Positions 52,984-61,191 of a stretch of 64,000 nt of DNA are shown here, one piece after another. The DNA is from Lachnospiraceae bacterium KM106-2 (GTDB lineage: Bacteria > Bacillota > Clostridia > Lachnospirales > Lachnospiraceae): contig AP018794.1 in the NCBI GenBank assembly GCA_009731425.1, forward strand, positions 4,203,501-4,267,500. Reading direction: 5' to 3'. The notes beneath the pieces are model-generated. The model had not been told where the DNA came from. It was given only the letters and a program-made list of their open reading frames with translations, and ran no database searches. Position 1 is the first letter of the stretch. Each line of letters begins with the position of its first letter. Both the position numbers and the translations under genes were made by a program.

Positions 52984-53895
52984 ATGGGAACAAAAAATCA
53001 AATGGACCAATCATTGGATCAGAAGTCGGTCGCAATGAGAGTGTCTAGAATCAGTATTATTATTAATGTATTACTTTCGTTATTGAAATTAGTTGCAGGT
53101 GTGGTAGCCAGTTCTGGCGCCATGATTTCAGATGCTGTCCATTCATTATCTGACGTCTTTAGTACTTTTATTGTAATTATCGGCGTCAATATCTCTAACA
53201 AAAAGTCGGATAAGGAACATCAGTATGGTCATGAACGTCTAGAGTGTGTAGCATCCATTGTGTTAGCGATCATTTTAGGTGCAACAGGACTTGGAATTGG
53301 TTATACTGGTTTTCAGAAGATTATAGGTCAAAATGGTGGAGAGCTTGTTGTACCAGGTATTTTAGCTTTGGTAGCAGCCGTCATTTCTATTATTGTGAAA
53401 GAGTGGATGTACTGGTTTACAAGAGCAGCTGCAAAGCAGGTTAATTCTGGAGCTTTGATGGCAGATGCCTGGCATCATCGTTCGGATGCGTTATCTTCTA
53501 TTGGCTCTTTTATCGGTATTTTTGGTGCTCGTCTTGGTTTTCCAATTTTAGATCCGATCGCCAGTGTTGTTATTTGTCTTTTTATTGAAAAGGCGGCTTA
53601 TGATATTTTCAAGGATGCGATTGATAAGATGATTGATAAGTCTTGCGATGAGGAGACGGTCTCTTTAATTCGTAGTATTATTCTTGGTTGTGATGGTGTC
53701 GAGGGAATTGATGAAATCCGTACGAGACTTTTTGGTGCTAAGATTTATGTGGATGTTGAGATTTTAGTTGCTGGGGATTTGTCTTTATTGGATGCTCATG
53801 ATATTGCTGAGGATGTGCATTTGGCGATTGAGAACCAGGTCGTTGGGGTGAAGCATTGCATGGTGCATGTGAATCCGAATAAATCGGAGGTTTAG
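52984..53895 (+). CDS. Cation diffusion facilitator (CDF) metal exporter
   Basis: A 303-residue efflux protein with six helices and a C-terminal cytoplasmic metal-sensing domain. Transport-site motifs are HSLSD in helix 2 and HHRSD in helix 5 (HxxxD at both positions). I start at the ATG at 52984, after GGAGG. Upstream in-frame ATGs lie inside the riboswitch expression platform. Control by a NiCo riboswitch suggests export of Co2+, Ni2+ or Fe2+, not only zinc. A strong terminator for it lies inside the following repeat element. Confidence 0.93.
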   Translation: MGTKNQMDQSLDQKSVAMRVSRISIIINVLLSLLKLVAGVVASSGAMISDAVHSLSDVFSTFIVIIGVNISNKKSDKEHQYGHERLECVASIVLAIILGATGLGIGYTGFQKIIGQNGGELVVPGILALVAAVISIIVKEWMYWFTRAAAKQVNSGALMADAWHHRSDALSSIGSFIGIFGARLGFPILDPIASVVICLFIEKAAYDIFKDAIDKMIDKSCDEETVSLIRSIILGCDGVEGIDEIRTRLFGAKIYVDVEILVAGDLSLLDAHDIAEDVHLAIENQVVGVKHCMVHVNPNKSEV

Positions 53896-53944
53896 GTTTA
53901 AGTGGGAGAGTATGTTGGAGTGGCGCTGTGGGTCTGGGGTGTGA

Positions 53945-54150
53945 GCCTTCCCGGGCGGCACTTGTATTGTCTTTTCTCGGGCTCGGTTGCAGGAACGGAT
54001 TTTCGTCCGGCTGTCTGCGCCAGCCTCCGGCACATAGAATAAGTGGTGATGAAACAAGTTTGTTTCATCGCCACTTTTTTTATGTGCGGACAAAAATTCG
54101 TTCCTGTAAATACCCCTCGAAAAGAAAATAAAAGTGCCTATAGGGAAGGC
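53945..54150 (+). repeat. 206-bp imperfect inverted-repeat hairpin element, copy 2
   Basis: GCCTTCCC (53945-53952) pairs with GGGAAGGC (54143-54150), GGCACTTGTATT with AATAAAAGTGCC, and AGGAACGGATTTTCGTCCG with CGGACAAAAATTCGTTCCT. Shared with copy 1 (3034-3241) are the ends, the TATTGTCTTT/AAAGAAAATA segments and the length. Other positions differ, yet still pair within each copy. The centre holds a terminator hairpin. It lies between convergent genes, as copy 1 does. Confidence 0.75.
54041..54081 (+). terminator. Strong terminator of the CDF gene, inside copy 2 of the element
   Basis: AAGTGGTGATGAAACA (54041-54056) and TGTTTCATCGCCACTT (54061-54076), a 16-bp stem with one G-U pair and a T-run of seven. 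The outer CCGGCACAT/ATGTGCGG extends it into the arms of the element. Confidence 0.9.
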
Positions 54151-54233
54151 AATTTACGTTATGGGCAGATAACTGGGTGACTTACATTGTGGGATGGGTG
54201 GATTTATTTGGATTAACGGGTGAGGATAGGGTG

Positions 54234-54292
54234 GAATTTCTTCGCTAAAGCTTAGAAATTCGTCGCAGCTGTGAAGGGAACAGCTGTGACAG
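54234..54292 (+). repeat. Twin-hairpin block, copy 2
   Basis: AATTTCT (54235-54241) with AGAAATT (54254-54260), then CAGCTGT (54266-54272) with ACAGCTG (54280-54286) and TGACAG. The layout is the same as at 3306-3364. Confidence 0.7.
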
Positions 54293-54340
54293 ATTTTATG
54301 GCTAGTGTGGTGTTTGGGTGATGAAGGATAGGTGAATTCA

Positions 54341-54400
54341 GACGGACGGCGGCTGTCTTACTGAGCGCGCCAGCGCCTGGTGAGAGGTGGAGTTTGTTTG
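54341..54400 (+). repeat. GACGGACGG block related to the 163-bp tandem unit
   Basis: GACGGACGGCGGCTGTCTTA followed by GCGCCAGCGCCTGG and GAGTTTGTTTG resembles the core of the tandem unit at 3486-3542 (GACGGACGGAGGCTGTCTCA, CCGCCAGCTCCTGG, AAGTTTCTTTG). Here it is present once. Confidence 0.7.
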
Positions 54401-54414
54401 TTATTAGAAGATAT

Positions 54415-54452
54415 AAAAAAAAAGTGGAGACCGTTAGGCCTCCACTGTTTTT
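54415..54452 (-). terminator. Terminator of the DUF624 gene (minus strand)
   Basis: On the minus strand AGTGGAG and CTCCACT form the stem, followed by a T-run of nine (A-run 54415-54423 on the plus strand). The gene's stop codon lies in the loop. Confidence 0.85.
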
Positions 54453-55048
54453 GTTTCGAATGGTTTGAATATTTTTACGAACAGGATTGAGTTGCAATAT
54501 AGAATGAATGAGAATCCTAGGACTACCATGAAGATTTTGGCTTCTGGGATCGTATAGAGTAGATAGAATACGATTGCTTGGAAGGCGAGTAGTAGGATTG
54601 TCTTTTTTAAGTTTACGAATGGTACGAGTAAGCTATTTTTTAGTGTATGTTTGATTGTATTATCGAAGCGGGCGATCAGGGAGTAGGTAAATAGGAAACT
54701 GATGAACCAAATGATCGTCATGGCTGCTACGATTCCTAATACGATGGAAGCGGTTGTTGTATTTAGGGCTTTCCAGAAGATTAGGTTGAATATTAGCAAT
54801 GCTCCTATGATAAAGTGAATGATAAATGCGATCGTTGCTTGTTTGAAATTTTTCTTAAATGAGTTTAGATAACCTTTTACTATGTATCCGCCTTCTTCTC
54901 TGGCTTCTCGCATGGTTACGTCATACATGGCAGTAAGGGCTGCGCCGATGGTGAATAGCGGCAGGCATGTAATCAGAAAGACGAGGTTTAATACAATGAA
55001 ATCTACCAGGTTATCGATGAATTGAAAAACTGGGCTATTTATATTCAT
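54434..55048 (-). CDS. YesL-like DUF624 membrane protein
   Basis: A 204-residue protein with five predicted helices and the DUF624/YesL signatures (LNLVFLITCLPLFTIGAALT, then TAMYDVTMR). YesL-like genes are often next to LplABC-type oligosaccharide transporters in Firmicutes, as here, where it is divergent from one. Biochemical role is unknown; it may assist the transporter or its expression. ATG with AGGAAGG upstream. Confidence 0.88.
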   Translation of the reverse strand: MNINSPVFQFIDNLVDFIVLNLVFLITCLPLFTIGAALTAMYDVTMREAREEGGYIVKGYLNSFKKNFKQATIAFIIHFIIGALLIFNLIFWKALNTTTASIVLGIVAAMTIIWFISFLFTYSLIARFDNTIKHTLKNSLLVPFVNLKKTILLLAFQAIVFYLLYTIPEAKIFMVVLGFSFILYCNSILFVKIFKPFETKTVEA

Positions 55049-55233
55049 ACGTATCGATTCCTTCCTGAATATATTATTATACTATTGTTTTGTTATATTA
55101 TAACGAATTCTGACACACGTCTACCGGAAAAATTATAGGTTTATTACGTTTAATTTTAGAGATTTCGGAAATTTACCAAAAAAAAGTCTGATTTTCTACA
55201 TAGAGCATGTGCAATTTGTATGGTATCTGATTA

Positions 55234-55261
55234 TTGTGTCATTTGATATGATACATATAAC
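55234..55261 (+). promoter_or_regulatory. Promoter and inverted repeat of the lpl-type operon
   Basis: TTGTGT (55234-55239) and TATAAC (55256-55261), spacer 16 bp. An inverted repeat TGTGTCAT/ATGATACA (55235-55255, one mismatch) fills the spacer and may be an operator. Confidence 0.45.
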
Positions 55262-55283
55262 AAGATATTTAGGAGGAAAAAAT

Positions 55284-56231
55284 ATGAAAGATAAGACGGC
55301 GGATGCTTCTGTGGCTGCTAAAAGAAAAAAATCTAACCCACAGGGTATGAGAATGTTCCTATTAGTTTTACCATTTTTAATTCTTTGCTTTTTATTTTCT
55401 TACTTCCCATTACATGGTTGGATTTATGCATTTTTTGATTATAAACCACCTCTAAAATTGTCACAATGTCAATTTGTAGGGTTCCAGTGGTTTAAGATGT
55501 TATTTGCAAATAAGACTCAGGTTCAGCAATTGACTCAGGTTATGATCAATACATTTGCAATGAGTTTCTTAACAATCGTTACTTCAATCTTACCAGTTGG
55601 TTTCGCAATATTCTTAAGTGAGATTAAATGCAAATGGTTTAAGAATTTGGTTCAGACATTAACGACTTTACCAAACTTTATCAGCTGGGTTTTAGTTTAC
55701 TCAGTAGCATTCAGTTTATTTTCTAACTCAGGTATGGTAAATACCGTATTACAACATTTACATATTATCACAGAACCTATGAAATTCTTAGACAGTGATT
55801 CACATACATGGTTAGCAATGCTTCTATGGAATACATGGAAGGGCTTAGGATGGGGATCTATCATGTACTTAGCAGCTATCACAGGTGTTGATCCTGAATT
55901 ATATGATGCAGCTAAAGTAGATGGTGCCGGCAGATTCCAGTTAATGAGACATATTACATTACCTGCTTTGATGCCAACATTCTTCGTATTGTTAATGTTA
56001 GCTGTAGCAAACTTCTTATCAAATGGTATGGATCAGTATTTTGTATTCCAGAACGCATTCAATAAGACACATATCCAAGTATTGGATTTATACGTATATA
56101 ATATAGGTATGACCGGAAGAAGTATTTCAATGGCTACCGCAATCAGTATGTTAAAGAGTATCATCAGTGTAACTTTATTAATCGTGGTTAACTTGGTTTC
56201 TAAGAAGACCAGAGGAGAATCCATCATCTAG
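55284..56231 (+). CDS. Oligosaccharide ABC transporter permease, LplB type (cluster 3)
   Basis: A 315-residue permease with six predicted helices, the LplB-type start PFLILCFLFSYFPLHGWIYAF and EAA-like motif YDAAKVDGAGRFQLMRHITL. I chose ATG 55284, after AGGAGG. An upstream in-frame ATG would add 25 residues without a ribosome site. It is in operon with the LplC-type permease. Confidence 0.93.
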   Translation: MKDKTADASVAAKRKKSNPQGMRMFLLVLPFLILCFLFSYFPLHGWIYAFFDYKPPLKLSQCQFVGFQWFKMLFANKTQVQQLTQVMINTFAMSFLTIVTSILPVGFAIFLSEIKCKWFKNLVQTLTTLPNFISWVLVYSVAFSLFSNSGMVNTVLQHLHIITEPMKFLDSDSHTWLAMLLWNTWKGLGWGSIMYLAAITGVDPELYDAAKVDGAGRFQLMRHITLPALMPTFFVLLMLAVANFLSNGMDQYFVFQNAFNKTHIQVLDLYVYNIGMTGRSISMATAISMLKSIISVTLLIVVNLVSKKTRGESII

Positions 56232-56245
56232 AAAGGAGAAAGCAT

Positions 56246-57157
56246 ATGAATAAGAAAAAGAAAAAGTACTCAGGCTCAGATATTAGATTCAATATTATCA
56301 ACTACGCATTATTCGGATTATTCACGTTAATTTGTGCTTATCCTTTTTACTATTTGATCATCAACTCAATCAGTGCCAATGATTTAAGCGCAAGCGGTGC
56401 AATCAACTTTCTTCCAAAGAGACTGCACTTACAAAACTATAAAGAAGTATTAGGATTATCTGGTTTACCAACAGCATTACTTGTTTCTGTAGCAAGAACA
56501 TTTCTTGGTGCAGCAGCCACTGTTTTAGCTTCTGCATTTTTAGGATTTATGTTTACACAGCAAAAGATGTGGGCAAGAAAGTTCTGGTATCGTTTCATCG
56601 TTATCACGATGTATTTCAATGCAGGATTGATCCCAATGTTCATTACAATGCAGAACTTACATTTAACAAATACATTTTGGGTATATGTAATCCCAGCTAT
56701 CGTACAGCCATTTAACATTATCTTAGTAAAAACTTATGTTGAGTCTATTCCAGCAGCATTACAAGAAGCAGCAGAACTTGATGGTGCAAGTGTTATGAAG
56801 ATCTTCACAAAGATTATTTTACCTACAAGTAAACCAATCTTAGCAACCGTAGCGATCTTCTCAGCTGTAGGTCAATGGAACTCATTCCAAGATACTTTGA
56901 TTTATATCACAGATCAGAAATTATATTCTTTACAATATTTATTGTATACTTATATTAACCAAGCAGAATCTTTAGCAACTATGGTTAAGAATAATACTGG
57001 TTCTTCTATGAATATGGCAGCATTGGCAACACAGCAGACACCAACATCAATTCGAATGACAGTATCTGTAATCGTTATCTTGCCAATTATCTTTATATAT
57101 CCTTTATTCCAGAAGCATTTTGTTAAAGGTATTATGATTGGTTCTGTAAAGGGTTGA
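56246..57157 (+). CDS. Oligosaccharide ABC transporter permease, LplC/YtcP type (cluster 3)
   Basis: A 303-residue permease with six predicted helices, EAA motif QEAAELDGASVMKIFTKIIL and the conserved ending FVKGIMIGSVKG, typical of LplC/YtcP proteins. It is 14 bp after its partner. Confidence 0.93.
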   Translation: MNKKKKKYSGSDIRFNIINYALFGLFTLICAYPFYYLIINSISANDLSASGAINFLPKRLHLQNYKEVLGLSGLPTALLVSVARTFLGAAATVLASAFLGFMFTQQKMWARKFWYRFIVITMYFNAGLIPMFITMQNLHLTNTFWVYVIPAIVQPFNIILVKTYVESIPAALQEAAELDGASVMKIFTKIILPTSKPILATVAIFSAVGQWNSFQDTLIYITDQKLYSLQYLLYTYINQAESLATMVKNNTGSSMNMAALATQQTPTSIRMTVSVIVILPIIFIYPLFQKHFVKGIMIGSVKG

Positions 57158-57168
57158 TTCAAATGTAT

Positions 57169-57192
57169 AAAAGGAGTGTTATCACTCCTTTT
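57169..57192 (+). other. Hairpin between permease and binding-protein genes (cluster 3)
   Basis: AAAAGGAGTG and CACTCCTTTT form a perfect 10-bp stem around TTAT. It may attenuate transcription or protect the downstream mRNA. The binding-protein gene follows with GAGGAGG. Confidence 0.7.
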
Positions 57193-57234
57193 AGATAGAT
57201 ACTAATCTATATTACAACACGAGGAGGTTTTTTT

Positions 57235-58989
57235 ATGAAGAAAAAAGTTATCAGCGTATTATTATGTATTGCAATGGTGGCCACTTTATTATCTGGATGT
57301 TCTTCCAAAGATGATAAGAGTTCTACTACGGGGAAAACAGCAAAAAAAACAAGTGATGGAAAGTATGAAGATGAGATCACAATCGATGTATTTGATTCAT
57401 TAGCTAACTATCAAGGTATTCAATCTGGATGGTTTGCAAAGGTTGTAAAAGACAAATTCAATATGAAATTAAATATTATCGCACCAAACGTTGCAGGTGG
57501 AGGAGATACTTTATATCAAACACGTTCAGCAGCAGGTAACTTAGGTGATTTAATTATTGTAGGTACTGAAAATGGTAGATTCCAAGACATGGTTACAGCA
57601 GGTCTTCTTGAAGATATGACTTCTTACTTAAAAGGTTCTGATCTTATGAAGAACTACGGAAGTGCTGTTACAACTATGAATAAGAAAGTAAAAGAAGATG
57701 GAATTTTTGCAATCCCTTCTGAAATTTCTAGCCAACCAGCAACAACTTCATGTGAAGGTCTTCAATTAACTTATGGACCATATGTAAGATGGGATTATTA
57801 TAAGAATATTGGTTATCCAAAGGCTTCTACACTTGAAGACTTACTTCCAATCTTAAAGAAGATGCAAACAGAAGCTCGTAAAACAGATAAGAAATCTTAT
57901 GCAATTTCTTTATTCAAAGACTGGGATGGAAACATGATGAACAATGCAAAACAACCAACATGTTTCTATGGATATGATGAATTAGGTTTTGGTTTATTAA
58001 AAGCAGATGGTTCAGATATTCAAAGTATCATTGATAGTGATTCAATGTATGTAAGAACATTAAAATTCTTCTTTGATGCTAATCAACAAGGTCTTGTTGA
58101 TCCAGAATCTACAACTCAGAAATATGATACTTTAGGAAATAAATTTACAAAAGGTCAAGTATTATTCTCATTCTGGCCTTGGTTAGGACAATCTCAATAC
58201 AATACTGATGCTAACAAAAAAGCTGGTAAAGGTTATGAAATGATGTCAATCGATGATATGAAGATCATTTCTAACGGATGTAATCCAGAAGGTAACCAAA
58301 AGACTGTAATCGCTATGGGTAGCCAATGTAAAGACAAAGAAAGAGTTTCAGCATTTATCGAATGGTTATACTCAGAAGAAGGAGTTAGAGCTTCTCAAGC
58401 ACAACAAAACAACGCAGCTTCAGGTCCTAAAGGCATGACTTGGGAAATGAAAGATGGTAAACCAGTCTTAACTGACTTTGGTAAACAAGTTTATATCGAT
58501 GGTAAACAAACAGTACCAGCTAAGTTCGGTGGCGGAAACTGGAAAGATGGTGTTTCTGCATTAAACTTCAAGGCAGTAAACGGAACTGATAGTGATTCTA
58601 ACGGTGTTACATATAACTACAATTTATGGGATTCTGTAATCGCAATGGATAAGACTTCTTTAACAACTGATTGGAAGAAGAAGATGAGTGCTGATACAGA
58701 TGTTGATTACTTAACTAAGAATGATAAAATTTCTGTTGCAGCTGGTAATAGCTATATTCAACCAGAAGAAAGCTCAGAAATCTCTACATTAAGAGGTCAA
58801 TGTAAAGCAACAATCGTTGAATATTCTTGGAAGATGGTATTCTCTAAGAATGAAGCAGAATTCAACACATTATTAAAACAAATGCAAAAGACAGTTAAAG
58901 GTCTTGACTACGACAAAGTATTTGCTGTAGATAAGAAGAACTGTCAGGACTTAGCAGCAGCAAGAAAAGCAGCAGCTAACCAAAAATAA
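57235..58989 (+). CDS. Oligosaccharide-binding lipoprotein, LplA/YtcQ type (cluster 3)
   Basis: A 584-residue family 1 solute-binding protein of the long LplA/YtcQ type. Lipobox LSGC (Cys about residue 22). The mature part has YEDEITIDVFDSLANYQGIQ and SSQPATTSCEGLQL. Strongly biased codon use suggests that it is very highly expressed. The ligand is unknown; the downstream GH42 and GH29 genes suggest a galactose- and fucose-bearing glycan (inference). It is placed after the two permeases, each side flanked by a hairpin. Confidence 0.93.
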   Translation: MKKKVISVLLCIAMVATLLSGCSSKDDKSSTTGKTAKKTSDGKYEDEITIDVFDSLANYQGIQSGWFAKVVKDKFNMKLNIIAPNVAGGGDTLYQTRSAAGNLGDLIIVGTENGRFQDMVTAGLLEDMTSYLKGSDLMKNYGSAVTTMNKKVKEDGIFAIPSEISSQPATTSCEGLQLTYGPYVRWDYYKNIGYPKASTLEDLLPILKKMQTEARKTDKKSYAISLFKDWDGNMMNNAKQPTCFYGYDELGFGLLKADGSDIQSIIDSDSMYVRTLKFFFDANQQGLVDPESTTQKYDTLGNKFTKGQVLFSFWPWLGQSQYNTDANKKAGKGYEMMSIDDMKIISNGCNPEGNQKTVIAMGSQCKDKERVSAFIEWLYSEEGVRASQAQQNNAASGPKGMTWEMKDGKPVLTDFGKQVYIDGKQTVPAKFGGGNWKDGVSALNFKAVNGTDSDSNGVTYNYNLWDSVIAMDKTSLTTDWKKKMSADTDVDYLTKNDKISVAAGNSYIQPEESSEISTLRGQCKATIVEYSWKMVFSKNEAEFNTLLKQMQKTVKGLDYDKVFAVDKKNCQDLAAARKAAANQK

Positions 58990-59000
58990 TGATTAAATGA

Positions 59001-59035
59001 AATGGCGGGCACGTCTCGTGTCCGTCATTTTATAA
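59001..59035 (+). terminator. Terminator-like hairpin after the cluster 3 binding-protein gene
   Basis: AATGGCGGGCACG and CGTGTCCGTCATT form a 13-bp stem with two G-U pairs and a three-base loop, followed by TTTATAATTT. Confidence 0.8.
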
Positions 59036-59056
59036 TTTAGAGAAATACTCTATAAT

Positions 59057-59128
59057 AAGGGCTATTATGAGAAGATTTTTATGAGAGTAAGAATGTTGTC
59101 ATAATAACCCTTTCCTGGCAAGTGCCAG
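59057..59128 (+). promoter_or_regulatory. Structured leader of the GH42-GH29 genes
   Basis: AAGGGCTATTATGA (59057-59070) and TCATAATAACCCTT (59099-59112) pair with one mismatch around 28 bases. The perfect hairpin CTGGCAAGTGCCAG (59115-59128) follows. It lies between a TATAAT (59051-59056) and the GAGGAGG of GH42, so it could be operator DNA or a leader RNA. Confidence 0.5.
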
Positions 59129-59155
59129 AGGGAATAACCATAGAGGAGGTACCTT

Positions 59156-61180
59156 ATGATAGAAAGTAGTAAAGTAAATAAGATATTGTATGGCGGGGAT
59201 TATAATCCAGAACAATGGAGTGAGGATATCTGGGAAGAGGACATGAGAATGTTCAAACTAGCAGGGATCGATACGGTAACATTAAATGTATTTAGCTGGG
59301 CAAGTTTACAGTCTGATGAGAATACCTATCATTTTGAGAAACTAGATAAGATCATGAGTTATGTCAAAGCACATGGTCTAAAGGTATGTCTGGCAACTAG
59401 TACGGGTGCACACCCTGCGTGGATGGCAAAGCGATATCCGGAGATCTTACGAACTGAGTTTAATGGAATGAAACGTAAGTTTGGTGGAAGACATAACTCT
59501 TGTCCAAATAGTCTCGTATATCAGAAGTATTCAACAAAGATGGCACATTTATTGGCAGAACGTTATCAAAATTATGATAATATTGTCGCTTGGCATATCT
59601 CCAATGAGTATGGTGGAGAGTGTTACTGTGAGAATTGTGAAAAGGCTTTTCGTGTATGGCTTAAGGATAAATATAAAACAATCGAGGAAGTAAATCGTGT
59701 ATGGAACACTTCTTTCTGGGGACATACTTTTTATAATTTTGATGAGATCGTAGTACCGAACATGCAAAGCGAGCACTTTGCTTATGAAAGAACAATGTTT
59801 CAGGGAATTTCTTTAGATTATAGAAGATTTATGTCAGATAGCATTTTAAACTGTTATAAGATGGAGTATGAAGCGATTAAAGAGATTACTCCAGATATTC
59901 CGGTCACGACGAACTTAATGGGATTTTTTAAGCCTTTAGATTATGGAAAATGGGCTAAATATATGGACTTTATTTCATGGGATAACTATCCTTCTAATGA
60001 GATGTCAGCACAAGAGATCGCAATGGCTCATGATCTGATGCGTGGAGTAAAGCAAGGAAAACCATTTGCTTTGATGGAGCAGACTCCAAGCGTTACGAAC
60101 TGGCTGGAGTATAATGCACTTAAACGTCCCAATGTTATGCGTCTATGGAGCTATCAGGCAGTTGCCCATGGTGCGGACACGGTTATGTTCTTCCAGATGA
60201 GAAGAAGTATCGGCGCTTGTGAGAAATATCATGGAGCTGTGATCGATCATTGTGGACATGAGAATACAAGAGTATTCCGTGAGATTGCAGCACTTGGTAA
60301 AGAATTAGATAAGCTTGGTAATGAAACATTAGGAACAAGAATGCAGTCAAAAGCAGCGATTTATTTTGACTGGGATAACTGGTGGGCAATTGAATATTCT
60401 GCTGGTCCAAGCATCTTATTAAAGTACAAAGATGAGATTTTGAACTATTATCAAACATTAGCAAAACAGAATATCTCGGTTGATATCATCGGAAGTGAAG
60501 ATGATCTATCTGAATATGATCTTGTGATCGCACCAATTCTTTATATGACAAAAGGTAATTATGATGAGAAGATCCGTACTTTTGTAAAGAATGGTGGAAC
60601 ATTCGTTACGACATTCTTTAGCGGTTATGTAGATGAGCATGATCTTGTTATTACAGGCGGTTATCCAGGTAAGCTTCGTGACATTTTAGGTATCTGGGTA
60701 GAAGAAAGTGATGCACTTCCAGATGGTAAGAGCAACTCCTTTATCTATAAGGGCAAGAAGTATCCATCTACTTTATTATGTGACATTTCTCATTTAGAGG
60801 GAGCCACATCACTTGCAGAATACCAAGAGGATTTCTATGCCGGTACTCCTTGTATTATCCGTAATTCCTTTGGAAAAGGACAGGCTTATTATGTTGGGAC
60901 TCGTTCCGATGAGAACTTTTATACTGAGTTTATTCAGGATTTGTGTGAAGAAGCTGGTATTCATCCAATACTTCCTTCAGTTAAAGATGTGGAAGTAACA
61001 AAACGAGTGAAAAAAGATGGAACAGAGTATATCTTTATCTTAAATCATGCAGAGACAGAGAACGTAGTTACGTTATCATCCGCCTGGGGAACTGATCTGA
61101 TCACAGAAACCAGATATGAGAAAGACAGCAAGATTACATTAGGAGCAAAAGCAGTGGCGATCATAAAAGTAGAACAGTAA
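59156..61180 (+). CDS. GH42 beta-galactosidase
   Basis: A 674-residue retaining beta-galactosidase without signal peptide. The barrel has YGGDYNPEQWSE, the acid/base Glu151 in WHISNEYGG, the zinc cluster ECYCENC, and nucleophile Glu308 in LMEQTPS. Domain B (trimerisation; glutamine-amidotransferase-like) and a short C-terminal beta domain follow. It cleaves beta-galactosides brought in by the cluster 3 transporter. Start ATG after GAGGAGG; the GH29 gene follows by 11 bp. Confidence 0.95.
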   Translation: MIESSKVNKILYGGDYNPEQWSEDIWEEDMRMFKLAGIDTVTLNVFSWASLQSDENTYHFEKLDKIMSYVKAHGLKVCLATSTGAHPAWMAKRYPEILRTEFNGMKRKFGGRHNSCPNSLVYQKYSTKMAHLLAERYQNYDNIVAWHISNEYGGECYCENCEKAFRVWLKDKYKTIEEVNRVWNTSFWGHTFYNFDEIVVPNMQSEHFAYERTMFQGISLDYRRFMSDSILNCYKMEYEAIKEITPDIPVTTNLMGFFKPLDYGKWAKYMDFISWDNYPSNEMSAQEIAMAHDLMRGVKQGKPFALMEQTPSVTNWLEYNALKRPNVMRLWSYQAVAHGADTVMFFQMRRSIGACEKYHGAVIDHCGHENTRVFREIAALGKELDKLGNETLGTRMQSKAAIYFDWDNWWAIEYSAGPSILLKYKDEILNYYQTLAKQNISVDIIGSEDDLSEYDLVIAPILYMTKGNYDEKIRTFVKNGGTFVTTFFSGYVDEHDLVITGGYPGKLRDILGIWVEESDALPDGKSNSFIYKGKKYPSTLLCDISHLEGATSLAEYQEDFYAGTPCIIRNSFGKGQAYYVGTRSDENFYTEFIQDLCEEAGIHPILPSVKDVEVTKRVKKDGTEYIFILNHAETENVVTLSSAWGTDLITETRYEKDSKITLGAKAVAIIKVEQ

Positions 61181-61191
61181 GGAGGAGCAGA

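Noticed and set aside
54252..54497. 81-codon reverse-strand frame across the end of the DUF624 gene
   Set aside because: It overlaps the DUF624 gene end, its terminator and the repeat block, and has no protein-like features.
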